DNA of 64,000 bases from Prinia subflava (Eukaryota; Chordata; Aves; Passeriformes; Cisticolidae): contig NC_086249.1 of the NCBI RefSeq assembly GCF_021018805.1, positions 78,332,472 to 78,396,471 of the forward strand, read 5' to 3'. Below the pieces are notes generated by a model that saw nothing but the letters and a program-made list of their open reading frames with translations, did no database searches and was not told where the DNA came from. Positions 12,961 to 25,429 of this stretch are shown piece by piece (position 1 is the stretch's first letter; each line of letters begins with the position of its first letter). A program made the translations under genes and the position numbers.

Positions 12961-15630
12961 GAGAAGTCTCATTAACTGAAGAGAGATACAGTAGTTCAAA
13001 TATTTGCAGCTCTCTGGACTTAGGCAAATTTGCTATTTTGATTATTTATTTTTCTAGAATATTTGTGGGGTCTCCAGTTTTCCTAAAGAATCACATAACA
13101 TTTTTCAAATGCCACAAATAGTTTTGGGGGTTTTTTCATGAGAAAGTGATTTCCTAGATGTCTGTTAGAGCTACCCATATTGTAAGACTATGAATTTTAC
13201 AGTGAGAAAAGGCAAAAAATATCTTTTGAATAGTAGAACTAGATACTTCATCCTCATATATGTCATTAAATACTTGTGGCCCTCTTATTGCTGTGACAGC
13301 CAATGAAGACTGCTTAATCATACTGAGTTTTTAATTGACTATTTAAATTACTTAAAAAACTCTGATTGCTGGCATGGATTTAAACAACTGGACAGAGCAA
13401 AAAAATGGGCAAGCAAGATTGGGAAAGCCTAGGTGGACTCTGACCATATCTTCTTCCTAAACAGACCAAATTTCCACTTTTTAGGCTTAATACATAGCAG
13501 AAGAAAAGAATCAAAAACATGATGAGGGGGTTTTTTTCGTTCTGATAAGTCATGTAGCCTACTTTTTTATTTATTTCCAAAATGTAAAGAAGTCAGAAGT
13601 CAGTTAAAGTAACAAGGAAATGAAGTGTGGCGGTTTTGCCATCCCTCATTCTTGTTATTCAACCAGCTCAAATTTTCTGGCTAAAAGCTAATACAGAGTT
13701 TTTCTGCACTTGTGTTCTCTGCCCAAATGGCTTCTAACTGGGCGCTGTCAAGAGTACTTGGTCTCCATCTGTGACATGTGTGTGTCAGACAGAGCATGCA
13801 TAAAAGGACACAGTTTCTATCAGCTCAGAAGGAGCCCAGCAAGCCACCAGGGCTCAGGGCAAGCCCACCCCGGGTCTCTTGCTGCTAAATTCATTGTGCT
13901 GACTGACAGTGCCCTGCAGGTCTCACTATTCAAGGGAAGGGTGAACCTTCTCTACAGGAAAATGAGCTTTAATTTTCACCTCCAATTTTCACCTCTGAAT
14001 TTCAGTGACCATCTCAGATAGCAACAGTTCTCAGCCCAAGCCACACCAAATGTCCCTCCTTCTCAAAAAAAACCAAAAAAAATTCTCCTTACTAATCTTC
14101 TCCTTAGATCTTATTCTAACAGAAGATCTTAGTTTTAATCCAGTACTGAAGTACTGACCTTGGACTATCTAATGATCTTCACATGCTACCCAGCTCTGAA
14201 ATAAGCATCTAATTTTTCATTTAACTATACAAGACTAAATATTTAGTTTAATTATTTGTGGGTGGCCATCCATTCTTAATCAGCTAAGAAAATCAATATT
14301 TATTGTATTTGTGGAAAACAATATTTAAAGCTGGAATAGCTCATTAATGAAATAAACCCATATTTTCTCATTACTTCACATTTGTTTGGTTTTAGAGAAA
14401 AGTTATGATACCATTTAATCATTGCAAATTGCTGAAGTGGAAGTTTTCAAAATTTCCCTATTTGAAGTCACAAAAAATTTAATCATGTCCCAAAGCACCC
14501 TTTTCATATATTCTGTCTCTGAGTATATATGTTAATGTGCATTAATTATACTCTTTCTGAGCACTGTACATGTTTCTGACATGCGGATTCTACATTACAG
14601 TGAAGGATTATTGTACTTTCTAGGCCCACTGCAGCTACAGCAGCTTCAATCACTTTAATATATTTTATTACAAGTAGCATTTAATTAACAGTACATCTAC
14701 TGTCCATGTGAAGGATCCAATGCTGCGCAGGTTTAGGCACATTCTTAATTTTGTGCACTCTGGATAGTCCTATGGAACTGATAGTTTTGTTAAAACAAAG
14801 GGATTCCAACCCCTAAAAACACTTAGACTTTCACTGCTGCATGAAGTGGCTGGCACTGCAGAGACATGAAAGAGGAATGTGAACTATGGCTGAGAAAAAG
14901 AAAATATTTTGTACAGGATCAGGAGATTATTTTCATTTCTGCCTATACTTTATTTTTTAAAAGGAATTGATTTTCTGGTACTGGAAGATATAATTTTGTG
15001 TATCTGAAGAGGTCTTCTTAATATGCTGAGGTATCTCTCTCAGGGTAGGTTTAAGGTAATTGTATGGGACAGTAATCAACTCTATTGGGACTGGAGCTTT
15101 TATCTCCATTACTGCGAAAAGGGATCTTTCAAAGATATACTTCATAATTTGTTTCAGGAAAAATTGGCAATAGAATCTTTTGGAGAGTCAAGAAAATACA
15201 ATATTAATCTTTTGGGGAAAGGGCAAAACAGCTTTAAAATTTTGTCTTGGTCTGGTACCTAAGTCACATGCCTTGAACAAGCCTCTTCCCTACCTGGATT
15301 TCCTGTAGGTTCCTCAAGGCAGATATAAAGCATCCTGAACCATAAAGTTATAAAAAACATCACTGTGCAAAGAAGAGGTCTCAGGGCATTTTCAAAGTCT
15401 TGCTAGTTGTTTTGTGCTTAGTTTGTACCTTCAGTCACACTCTGAATTAGAGATGTGGCTGCAGGAAAGATGAGAATCTTCCAGCACTGCAAGAACATGG
15501 TTTAGGATGGGGTCAGAAAAAATGTGCTAAAATTTTGTTTTTCTGTTGGTAGTTAAAAGACTTTATTAACATTAAGAAATAAAAGAGCCATTATATAATT
15601 GCACATGGCAAAGAAACGTCAACATTTAAT
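12961..15630. other. non-coding stretch, nothing recognised
   Basis: No gene or named repeat is seen. A 103-codon frame at 13710-14021 on the plus strand has no recognisable domain and no conserved look. A moderately GC-rich patch at about 13720-13930 lies under it. The remainder is AT-rich, with several TTAAT-type homeodomain-like words that are expected by chance at this composition. Confidence 0.5.
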
Positions 15631-15750
<120 letters not shown>

Positions 15751-18700
15751 CTGTATATTCAAACACAAGTTTTAAAATATTTCTTTCAGAAAGAATGCAA
15801 TTTCTTCTCACCGGTGTTGAACTGCAAATTATCTGGAAGCTCACATCGAAAAGCGATTGCGTCCCCTCTCTGTGAATCCACTAGGTGGAGATGTAGGTTT
15901 ACCAAGTCAGGATTGCAACAAGCTTTAAAAGGAACAAGATTGAAAAACGCCTCTTAAAAAAAAAAAAAAAAAAAAAGTACCAGATTGATAAATTATGTAT
16001 CTTGTTGGTTACAAATTCCAACACATCTTTGAAGGAGGAAAAATGGGAAAAACCTAAATGCTCAGTTGTAAAATTGTCCAAGCAAATTATTATTTTTTAA
16101 GACACAAGTTCTGATGTTTAAGACTGAGAGAATAATCACTTCATGTTATAAATTGTCTGCTGCCAATACACACACATTTTCCTTTATTCTTCTACCAGCT
16201 GCTAGCTCATGCTATCAGTGGTCAGGAACAAACAAACAAAAACTACCCCTAAATTTTTTTAGCCTGCTTTCAAACTTTCAAACCAGTGGATATATGCCAG
16301 CATCTGGCAGATTTCAGAACTGTTTGTTCAAGTTGAGGGAATTACTTTTAATTCTGGCACTTTTTCAGCAGCACCCTGATATCTGGTATAAAATGGAAAA
16401 AGCAAAGTATGATATTCTGAGCTGCTTCCTTTAAAATAAGACTTGCTTCTTTCTGTCTTTCTGCCATATATGGTTAATCATGGAAAATGAAAACAAGAAG
16501 TCGAATGAAAGAGTTGTTTATATGTACTGCTTCCACTTTCCTTCTACATAAACCTTTTCTGATTCTACTACTTATCTATGCGCACTGCAAAGTCTCCCAC
16601 ATCAGACAACAAGAATCTGGGTATTTTACAGCAGGGAAGAAGGATTCAGAATTCATTCCTCCATATTTCTCGTGTTATTTGAAAATGCTCAAGCAGCTCA
16701 TGTTAGTTTTTATAATGGGTAGGAAAAAAAGTGTAATCTTGACTTCCACCCCTCAGCATCAAAAAGAAGTTCACTGATGTAGTCTATCCTGCCTTCAGAT
16801 TCATGTAAGGATTCTGTAAATTTTTCCTTTTTTATTTTGTTACTGTAACTTTCAAAATTGTGTTAGAAAGGATGTGGAAATGAACTCATCTCCTTTTGAA
16901 ACTTTAGAAAAAGAAATGTGTTGCAGATATTAGTTTGGAAAAGGTCAGTATCTTCATAAAAATGACCCCTCCTTTTCTTTAACCTTGGATATGGACCTGC
17001 TTTTAGCCAAGTGTCTGAGATTTAATACAGTTCACTACTGGCCCTGTAATTCTGCTAATAATGTGTGTGAAAGTCTTAGGTGTGAGTGGGTAAATCTATC
17101 AGTTCTAGCTTTTTTTTCTTTCTGATTTCTGTCATAGTCTTCTTGATTAGTGAGAAAAAAATTGGGAATGATACTTCAGAAGTAAAAATTGTGAATTGCA
17201 GTGTTTTAGATTACATTGTCCAGTGATGTTATTATTTCTGTCAGTGTCTGCAATTTCTAGGGCTATTTCTAGGGAGGGTAGTAGAAAAGGGAGTAACTAT
17301 TAAATTAGGTCAAAAGAAGGGAAGCACTTCTTTTTCTGCTAGAAAACTCTTTAGACTCCCACCATCTGACAAACTCCCAGAACTGGCAATGCAGGGTCCT
17401 GCAGCTGTATTCATCATATTCAAGGGAAAATGCAGGCTGTTAGGAAGATAAACAATGAAGCTCTTCCAATAGCTAAAGCCATAGAAGGGGAACAATTACA
17501 GTAAGGAATATAAGAAAAGGGAGCTTCTTTAACAAATGATATTCTAATTTTTCAGAAGGTGTATCCTTACATCTTAAAAAAATATTTCTCATACTCTCCC
17601 ACATTGCAGTGCTTCACAATTAATGCTGTTAATAATAAAATGGGAATCCTCATTATTTATGTGGACAAAAAAAATTCAGGCTTCTTCAGGATAAGTACTT
17701 CAGAAAATAAGATTATTAATTGTTTTATTTTTTGAATATTACAAGTCCTAAGAAATAGAGGAAGACAGATAAATCAGTGCTAAGCAGAAATGCAAAAGGA
17801 AATTGGGGAGGTGGCAGAGTTCAGTTTTTGACTTAAAGCACTGTGTGATTTATTAGTTTTATAAAAATATCTGGCATTTTATAAATACATCTACACATGC
17901 TACAAGTTACTGTGTGCAGAGAGAAAGAAAAAAGGAAAGGGAGAAAGATCCCTGAGTTGGATAGAAAGGATAAGGTTAAAGCCTCAATTTGCAAAGCACT
18001 GCTTTCAGGAGGAACCTTCGTTTTTTGAGAAGCAGAAAGAGTCACGGAGGTGAGAGTATTTCAGCTGATGAAGAGCAGCCTGCCTGCCTCCAGGCTAACA
18101 CTTTAGCTCCATCCCAACTAAAACTTGGGTTTGTTATAATCCAGTTCAGATCCTTACCCCAACCAACCCCCACTTCCGCCTTCTCAGCCGACAATCTGCC
18201 CATCTTTTCATCCTACATTAGGTCTGAATGCCTCCTAATCAGTTACAGATTTATAAGGACTACCAGGAGCCCCTGCATTAAACAGCTTTTTATCCTCAAA
18301 TGTTGAATATGAAGCTCTTCTTGCAAAGCATTTCCTACTGTAGTCACACATACACCTACAGAGGTACTTGCCAAAATAACCCAGCACAGAATTAAGGCTC
18401 TTTTGATAGTCGGGAAAAAGAAAGAGTTCATATTAATCCTAATGAAAAAACAAACGAAAAAAGGAAATAAAAAGGAAAAAATAGTGTTTGGCAGGTGAAT
18501 CTTTTGCTTTTAGTCTATAATGTTGCATCTTAACTCTTTATAAGCTACAGTCCAAGTTTGCCTTGAATCATACCTTTTTTAATGTCCCTTAACAACAGGC
18601 CAAATTAGAAACAAGAAGCTGAAAGAGGCAAGAGTTTTTCCAGCTTAAAGATTTAGGTAGCAGTACAAAAGCTGGGTACCTGAGTTCCCAGTTTCTTTGT

Positions 18701-18800
18701 CAATCTCCCCTCACAAACAACCTTCCTATCTTCAGGTCTCTCTTTAAAACTACATGCTAAGCCTGTTGGACTAAGTTATAATATCTTTCAGTAAGCTGTC
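15751..18800. other. non-coding stretch with poly-A run and a CTCF-like site
   Basis: No gene is recognised. An A-run of about 20 bases lies at 15956-15976, just after the CTCF-like motif listed separately. The frames at 16114-16434 and 16487-16777 (96-106 codons) show no known domain or start context that would support a gene. The rest is AT-rich. Confidence 0.5.
15878..15891 (+). promoter_or_regulatory. candidate CTCF core motif
   Basis: CCACTAGGTGGAGA matches the central CCASYAGRKGG core of the CTCF consensus completely and diverges only in the last three positions. It sits in an unusually CpG-containing patch for this part of the window (tcgaaaagcgattgcgtccc, about 15846-15865), which fits a non-random element. 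The call rests on motif similarity only; a single 11-bp match can arise by chance in 64 kb. Confidence 0.3.
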
Positions 18801-18814
18801 CCTGGTTTTAGTGT

Positions 18815-19090
18815 CTGATACGTGCAACGCGCACGCTCAAACGCAGAAACATCCTAACTCGCAGCCACTGTAACAAACTGGAGGGCACAGGGAGGGGGGA
18901 GGAAAGGGGGAGGACCACCCTCTGACTATCACATCTGAGGAAAACAGACGTTCCCCTCACCTTGAAACCCTCTCTACTTTTAGATGAGAATACATTTGAT
19001 CAAAACACGATGCCATTCATCTTATGTGGCTGTTTGTCGATCATAGCTCCTGGAAGGATAAGCAAACCCTATGGAAAGGCATTTATCTAA
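18815..19090. promoter_or_regulatory. CpG-containing, G-rich patch, possible regulatory element
   Basis: Several CpG dinucleotides cluster at about 18820-18865 (gatacgtgcaacgcgcacgc), followed by a G-rich run at about 18880-18915. In otherwise CpG-poor DNA this suggests an unmethylated or conserved element. No promoter motif such as a TATA box or initiator is evident. It leads into the larger candidate conserved cluster downstream. Confidence 0.3.
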
Positions 19091-19589
19091 ATTATCCTGA
19101 TAAAATGCTATCACTCTGTGGGAAAAGAAAAATGAGGCAGAATACCAGTTTCTACCCAATTATACTAACCTGGAGGAAAATCACGATGTGAAGTTGAACT
19201 ACATTTAATGAAAGTTGGAGCAGCCGTTTCAAAAAAGAAATACTTTCCTTAAACGAACTTTCTCCTTTGTGAGGATTCAATCTGTTAGAAAACAAAAAGC
19301 AAAAAAGAAAAAAAAAGATTAAAATATGAACTGCCTCTCCCATTCAAATAGCATATAGTTAGTGTTTGTGACTTTCCCCTTGACAACTAGATAAGAAGAT
19401 AAATGTATAGTTTCTCTTAATTAGCCTTTCTTAATTAAAAACACCAGAGGTATTTGTGATCATAATGAACTCTTCTGACAGAATGGTCACTTGTTCTTCT
19501 GGATGTCACTCCATGAAAATTAGATTTATTTTTTAAAGGAGTATAAATTCTCTGCTAAGGAAGAAATAAATGATGCCCGCAAAACAGTG

Positions 19590-19780
19590 TCCCCTCGGTT
19601 TTATCTGAATGAGATGGATGTGTATCTTTTGGGTTTTAGAATGGTGTGGGGCAGTATTAGCCATCATTAGCACCCCAGTATGGATCCAATTCACTAATTA
19701 CTTATGCTGTCTTGGTTCACTGAGATTTAAGTACCAAGTCAATCCCATTATCTGCAGTCTCCCAAGCTTGCCAGAGTCAT
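19590..19780. promoter_or_regulatory. candidate conserved non-coding element
   Basis: This is a unique-looking, moderately GC-balanced block with few low-complexity runs and homeodomain-type words (agccatcattagca, cactaattactta). The open frame at 19609-19830 has no recognisable protein and no splice context. I call it a candidate only because of its texture and its place beside the stronger 20.2-20.65 kb block; conservation cannot be measured from one sequence. Confidence 0.28.
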
Positions 19781-20144
19781 CCGTCTTCTATGGAAAAAAA
19801 AAAGCACAAGGGTTATCAATAGGACCCTGAAATACTTGGGATTTTCCCACTTCAGGAGGAGGCAAGATTAGTCCCGACTAAAGTTGCATCTTCTCTAAGC
19901 TGCTACTTTGGATGTGATAAAAGTGAATGCTGACAATTATCCATTACTACATAAAGAGTAGGAGAGAGAGAGAAGGAAGCAAGAGCAGTGAGGAGAGAAG
20001 TCTGCCACACACGCCTGCATCTGTCCTACGGTCGCAGGCAGCTTTTCATATCACCTCAGAGCTACAAATTACAATTCATCTGTTACAAACACATGATAAT
20101 ATAGTCAGAAATCAGAAATTAAAATATTCCAACGGCCTCGGGCC

Positions 20145-20215
20145 TCCTCAGAGAGAAAGAGAGAGGGAGAGAGGCTGAGAGGGAGAGAAGGAGGAGGGAG
20201 AGGGAGAGTGAGGAG
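20145..20215 (+). repeat. purine-rich (GA)n low-complexity tract
   Basis: About 70 bp of almost pure purine (gagagaaagagagaggg and related words) lies on the plus strand. Such tracts are common beside vertebrate regulatory elements and can form triplex DNA or bind GAGA-type factors. It borders the candidate conserved block that starts at about 20220. Confidence 0.85.
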
Positions 20216-20219
20216 TATG

Positions 20220-20660
20220 CCGAGCCCCTGCACTGCCTGTGTTGTTTGTGCCCTCCCTTCCCCATCCTACATGTTTAATGTCTGCGGCAGTACCGAGGCC
20301 TTGTCTGTTTGGGATGGTTGATTGACATCTGCTCTGCCGAGAGGAAGGAACTGGCAGCTATTGGCAGCACTGTCACGTTCATTTGCACACTTTATGAAGC
20401 AGCAGTGTGGCTACTAATACAAAAAGAAATCTTCTAAGCAGCATGACATCTCTTGGAATGGAATATTTGTCTTTACAAATGATTGCACTGCTGCCAGTAC
20501 TTGACATGGTGCTCGCAAACATGTGTAATTGTTGGAAGTGTAATGATGATTATTTGCATATTTAATGTTCAAACAAGTACTGGAGAAGCAACTTAGACTA
20601 AACCTTTTATGGGGAAGATTTAAATATGTTCAGCATCAGCCTGATGAGTCCCAGAAAAGA
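20220..20660. promoter_or_regulatory. strong candidate developmental enhancer / conserved non-coding element
   Basis: This is a 440-bp block of complex, balanced-composition sequence with CpGs kept at its 5' end and no transposon similarity. It holds TGATTGACAT at 20319-20328, close to the PBX/MEIS consensus, and a perfect POU octamer ATTTGCAT at 20552-20559. Short homeodomain words such as TAATGATGATTA flank the octamer. No frame of useful length crosses it. Clustered PBX/MEIS, POU and homeodomain sites are typical of deeply conserved enhancers near transcription factor genes. The function and the target gene are inference; the motifs are seen directly. Confidence 0.5.
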
Positions 20661-21714
20661 GTCGGGGGTCTGAGAGGAGAGCTCACGAGCATGGTTGCTG
20701 TATGAAAGGGAGCTTAAGAAATCACCCCAGAATGTGACACTTTTACAGGTTTATTTTGAGACAGATTTCATATAAATTCCTCTCCCATTCATTTTAATTG
20801 CTCAAAATTATATTTAAACGTAATTATATGAAAATTTAGGAATGATCTACTTATCATGTGTCTGAAATCAACCAAAGAGCAAACTGAGTAAAGTAGATGT
20901 GCAAGCACATGTTTACCAGTTACATCAGTTTCCAGAAAGCCTGTGCATGACGGCAGTGGCACTCATTTTCAGTCTTTGGTGTGAGGGTGAGGAGAGTGCA
21001 GGTCAAGGGAGGGAGGCTTAAACCCCTTTTTCCTGGGCTGGAAATGCAGCACTGAATATTTGTGCTGGAAATCAGAGCCATGCCCAGCTTGATAGAAGTA
21101 GGCTTTCCTCCCTGTAGAAATCACTCCTGTTTCTGCCTTAGAAAGAGACTTTTCACTTTCCTGTTCCATATTATTTTTTCTCTTTTTTTAACTCTCGTGA
21201 CACAGAGACCTATTCAGCACATATGCTGTAAATGCACACATGTGCAAGCAGGCATGCACAGTTGCATGTATGAAGGGGAAAATGTTTTACAAAAGAGCTC
21301 TCCAACACAGCATAAAGAAACAATACTTTTTAAGGCAGTATTGTTCCCCTGGGATGGATACACATTTGCTTTATCAGTGAAATGATTTCAGATGGTACAG
21401 ATACATGAATTGCAATTTAGCCCTTCACCTTAAGTGAAGAATTTCTTTAACTGAGGACTTCATCTCTTAACTACTTTTCTGACCTTAAAGAGACCTCTTC
21501 TCCAGTGAAAATTTCCCTTTTTAAAATATTTATCTTAGCAATTAGCTTTCGTCTCCCAACTCTATCCCAACTCTTCTTCCTTCTTACCTTTTCATCTCTT
21601 TTCCTTCCTTTCTCTTTTTTTGTGTGGTCTCAGTACCAAGAGACTTATAATCACCAAATCCTACATTGTTTGAGGGGCAGCACAATAAACTTGACTCAAT
21701 TATCATGCTGTAAA

Positions 21715-22135
21715 TTGATTAAAAAAAAAATCTGATGGATGAATAGAGACTGAATATCTTTGTCTCTGACCCTGTCATATCATCAGCAATTCTCTGGCAG
21801 GACTCCTACATGATTGACAATGCTGCTAATGAACAGTGTCTTTGGCCATGTAATGATTTACCTGCCATGAACAAGGTTTGGCAATGCTACCTTTGCATCC
21901 CCATCAAAAAATTAATCCTTTAAAAAACAGATATATTGTCATGAAACACAGAAGTGTCTGGAAATTATTAGAAAAGTGGAGGCATAAGATAAATGCACGT
22001 CTGATCATTAAGTTAATTAGGATTATTCTGTTGTTTATCATCTTCCAAAAAGCACTCCCCCTCTATTTATTTCAGCCACCTGTTGTCTCATCTTCACAAC
22101 AAGCCAATATCATCCTTTATCTGACCAGCTCCTAG
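21715..22135. promoter_or_regulatory. candidate conserved non-coding element
   Basis: A second TGATTGACA (PBX/MEIS-like) lies at 21811-21819, followed by GCTAATGAAC, GTAATGATTTAC and, further on, TTAAGTTAATTAGGATTA (about 22008-22025). This is a dense series of homeodomain-type sites in complex sequence. The 85-codon frame at 21878-22135 overlaps it and looks like chance. The call is based on motif density and on the neighbouring block at 20.2-20.65 kb. Confidence 0.38.
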
Positions 22136-22139
22136 TTTA

Positions 22140-24600
22140 CTATTTACCTTGGCCAACAACTGATACAGAGAGTATTCAGCTGATTGTGGTTGCAACCATT
22201 CCTCCCTACTGAATCTATGTTGGACTTTTGTATTTGTTTCTTTTAATTTATTTATTTATTTTTACACCCACTCTCTGATCATCTGCTTGTTCTGGTTTGT
22301 CTTCTAAGAAGCTGATGATACAGAAAAGTTTGTACTGCATCTAGTACTAGTGTGCAGCTCATTGGTCTTCTTACTCTACCTCCAGATCCTAACCAATCCT
22401 CCTCACCATACAAAGAGAGGGGAAAATGCTATGGTGTGAAGGGCCTCTTTGTGGACCACAGGTACGTACAACACCTACAAATCCCTGAGCAGGATTCTGG
22501 AAGAAGGGTATTTATGTTTTTATTGCTTTGTCAGCAATAAAAAGAGTCTTTTACTTCTTCTGACATTGCAAAACCTCCAAACCCATGTTTGCTGGTTCAT
22601 TGAACATTACTTACTGGGTGTGCATCAGTATGTACTCCAGGTACGCTTCCACAAAATGTAACTTACCTGAAATACAGTCTGGCATTTTTGTAAGAAGCCA
22701 ATTGCTTGCCTAAAGAAATGAGAGTGAGGGTAGGGGCACTGGAGGGTGGCTAGGAAAAGTGATGTTAAAGAGAGGAGGGACTCATGAAAGAAACAGACTG
22801 CAAAGTTGAATTTAGTTCCTTATGAAATTCTTTGAAGAAGCAAAAGTATTTAAAAAACATATGACAATAATTAGCAGTATTTCTTTGGGGATTTGCTTGT
22901 TTGACCTTAGCCTTTTAATCTGTCAAAATATGCTAATAAGCCTGACAGACAGAAAGATAAAATACAGAGACAGATGAACTAACTGAGAAAACATCAGTAC
23001 AATACTGAATATAGTTGTGGAAAAAGAAAAGAAAAAGAGTGCAATTAAACATTACCTCAAGGCTTTGATGACACATTCACTATCAAGGAAAAGTTGCTTT
23101 CAAATTGGAGGGAGTGTATACATGAGATCACTACGACTGTAGCTGGCATCTCTGATTGTTTTATTTTGAATAGAGGGATAATTTTTAAGTTCATTTTTCA
23201 GTCTCAAATTTTAATCTAACGTATTGAAACATCACTTTCTGCACATTGCCTTACTGCTGGAGATCCCTGGGTACATGACAAGCCATAACTTTATAGCTTG
23301 AGAATCCTAGAGCTGTTGAACATGCAGCCAAGAGGTTTCTTTCTGCCCTGAACACCTTTGAAGAGGCTTGGTTTCCAATGGCCGGCTGGTTTTTTGTTTG
23401 TTTGTTTGTTTGTTTTTGTGAGACCTTTCAGGCTATCTGTGTGAAGCCAATAAGGATGATGGTCCCCCAAATAAATAGCCACTTTTAAGAACCAATTATT
23501 CTTCATTCAAGGTGAGCTGTACAACAAGGAGTAAGTCAACAGGAGTAAATTGCAATACATGGGTCAGTTCTTTTAGGAAATAGTAAAACGAGTTTAAATT
23601 TTCCTGATTTTATTTTTCCTTTACAAAGTAACTGGTTTTGTCTTCTCACTAAAAATCAAAGGACTTTTGATGGTACTAGAATAAGGTCATATCATAACAA
23701 CAGGCATTTAGAGAAGTGTCGTCTTTGCCTACATGTAAAACTTCTCAAGCCCTTCTGTTCAAAATACTTGGAAAATGTGCCTGATGGAGCCTTGCTTCTC
23801 ATTGATACCAGCTACCCCAGATCACCAAACAGCCCTTCTCCAAAATCAGAAACATGATGTTGTGATGATCCTCAGGAAGATAGTAATTTTCAGTTCCACT
23901 CTTAGTAAGTTATAAAGAAGAGGTTAAAAAATTTCCCTGGGCTAAAGTTCTCTGCACATCCTGGTGTACTGGGACCTGTTCCCTGATGGTGAAGATAAGA
24001 ATCATTGGAACGACGGAAAAAAAACTTAGGCATACTTTCCCTTTCAGATATCCTGTTGCCATGAGCTCTAAACCAAGACATTAAACCTCAATCAGGATGT
24101 AGACTTCTCTTTGCTGTGTGACTAAGTTGGCCAACTCACTTCCATGAAGTGAGACTGTGAAGGAGTTGTTCAAAATAAAATGTTTGCACATTGTATATCA
24201 GTGTATCTTATTTCCTGACAGGACATCTGATACTCAGCTTTTCCATACAGCCAAATGAAACATGACATTTAAAACCCTTTTTTTTCCCCAATGAGTGAGC
24301 TACCCACCCCACTTAAGATCCCTAAAAATATACAGAAAATGAAACACAGACATGCCTTAGCAGCCAGAAGTGTGTCTGAAATTACTGCCTTTGCAAAGCT
24401 TTTACACTTAGTCAACTTTATAATCACTTAAAGAGCTCATCCAAGATTGGATTTTTAAAAATGTAGCTAAGGGCTTTCTTCCTCTCTCTGAGCCAGATGC
24501 ACAATTACAAGCCGAAAATTAAACCCAATTAAAATTTAAAAAGAAGTGAACATGATCTAGCTGAAGGAGATACCCAGGGCCTACTCTTAAGGAACTGAGT
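22140..24600. other. non-coding stretch, no gene recognised
   Basis: No coding exon, RNA gene or named transposon is seen. A (TTTG)n microsatellite of about seven units lies at 23390-23417. The segment at about 24440-24560 has AATTA-type words and complex texture and may be the edge of the regulatory domain, but that is weak evidence. Confidence 0.5.
23390..23417 (+). repeat. (TTTG)n microsatellite
   Basis: Roughly seven TTTG units run in a row (tttgtttgtttgtttgtttg and neighbouring bases), with a T-run before and after. The array is short and simple. Confidence 0.9.
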
Positions 24601-24689
24601 GACTGGCCACCTTCAGTGTCTCGCAAAGGTCCTCACACCAGCCCCTTGGAATTCAGTGAACATGGTGATCTGCACAGTGCCTGGAACGC

Positions 24690-25250
24690 AGTTCCACGGA
24701 GCTACGTCACTGCTTTTCCCAGTAAGCGCCAGAGCTCTGCTTTCCGCTCCACTTTCGCCTGCAGAACGCGTGGCCTGCTTCTCGAAGCAAAGGCTCTGCT
24801 CGGGTGTCACCGGTGCGAAGGAGAGCCGCCTTCCCGGCCAGGCTCTGCTTCGGGCAGCGGCAGATGCGTCCCTCTCTTCGGGTTATTGCCAGCTGCCGCC
24901 TTGATGCCCAGCCTCCCGAGATGTACGGCCGAGGAGAGCGGCAGGCAGGCACCTCCAAGGACGAGCATCCCCCTAGTCCCCATCCCTCCAGACCCGCCTG
25001 CAGCCGCCCCAGCCCTCGGGGCCCGGCAGCGCGGCCCCCGGCCCAGCAGGCCTGTCCCGGCCCTGCAGGGGCCGCCGGAGGAGCCCCGGGCCCGGGAAGG
25101 GGCCGGGGGGGCGGGGGAGCCGGGCCGGGCCGGGCCGGGGGCTCGGGGCGGGGTCGCGGCGCCTTTTCTCCCCGGCGGCTCGGAGAGGTGGGCCAGGGCT
25201 TTCAGAGGGGCTGACAGATCTGAAGTTTTGGAGGCTGAATGAAAGAAACA
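24690..25250. promoter_or_regulatory. CpG island, candidate promoter
   Basis: This is the only strong CpG island in the window. CpG dinucleotides are frequent from about 24,690 to 25,220, and the core at about 24,990-25,165 is extremely GC-rich. TACGTCAC at 24703-24710 is a CRE/ATF-like half-site. The plus-strand core at about 25,093-25,154 is a series of G-runs including (GGGCC)n, with strong G-quadruplex potential. There is no TATA box. Long open frames occur on both strands here, as expected when AT-rich stop codons are scarce, so I do not call a protein. Known vertebrate islands of this kind usually mark a promoter. What is transcribed, and in which direction, cannot be told from the sequence. 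Confidence 0.75.
25093..25154 (+). repeat. G-run / (GGGCC)n tract with G-quadruplex potential
   Basis: Many runs of three to seven G separated by one to three bases occur within 62 bp, including about four tandem GGGCC units at about 25119-25140. The canonical G3+N1-7 pattern is satisfied several times over. The tract sits in the CpG island core, as is common for promoters. Confidence 0.85.
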
Positions 25251-25429
25251 CTCAGCTAACAAAACAGTGCGCCACAGAAGAAGTTTCATCTGGTCTGGCC
25301 AAATCCCTCCTTTCTTTCCATCTTTTCTCTCCTAATAACAGCTGCCCTCTCATTCCCTGTTACTCCGCTGTGAAGAACAAAACCTCCCTCTGACTATCTG
25401 TTTTTCTTTTCTTCCCCAGAGTAGGTCTC

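Noticed and set aside
24616..25289. Open frames of 208 codons (plus) and 136-160 codons (both strands) over the CpG island
   Set aside because: They overlap on both strands and in several frames, are rich in P, G, A and R, and match the composition of the island rather than any protein family. High GC removes stop codons.
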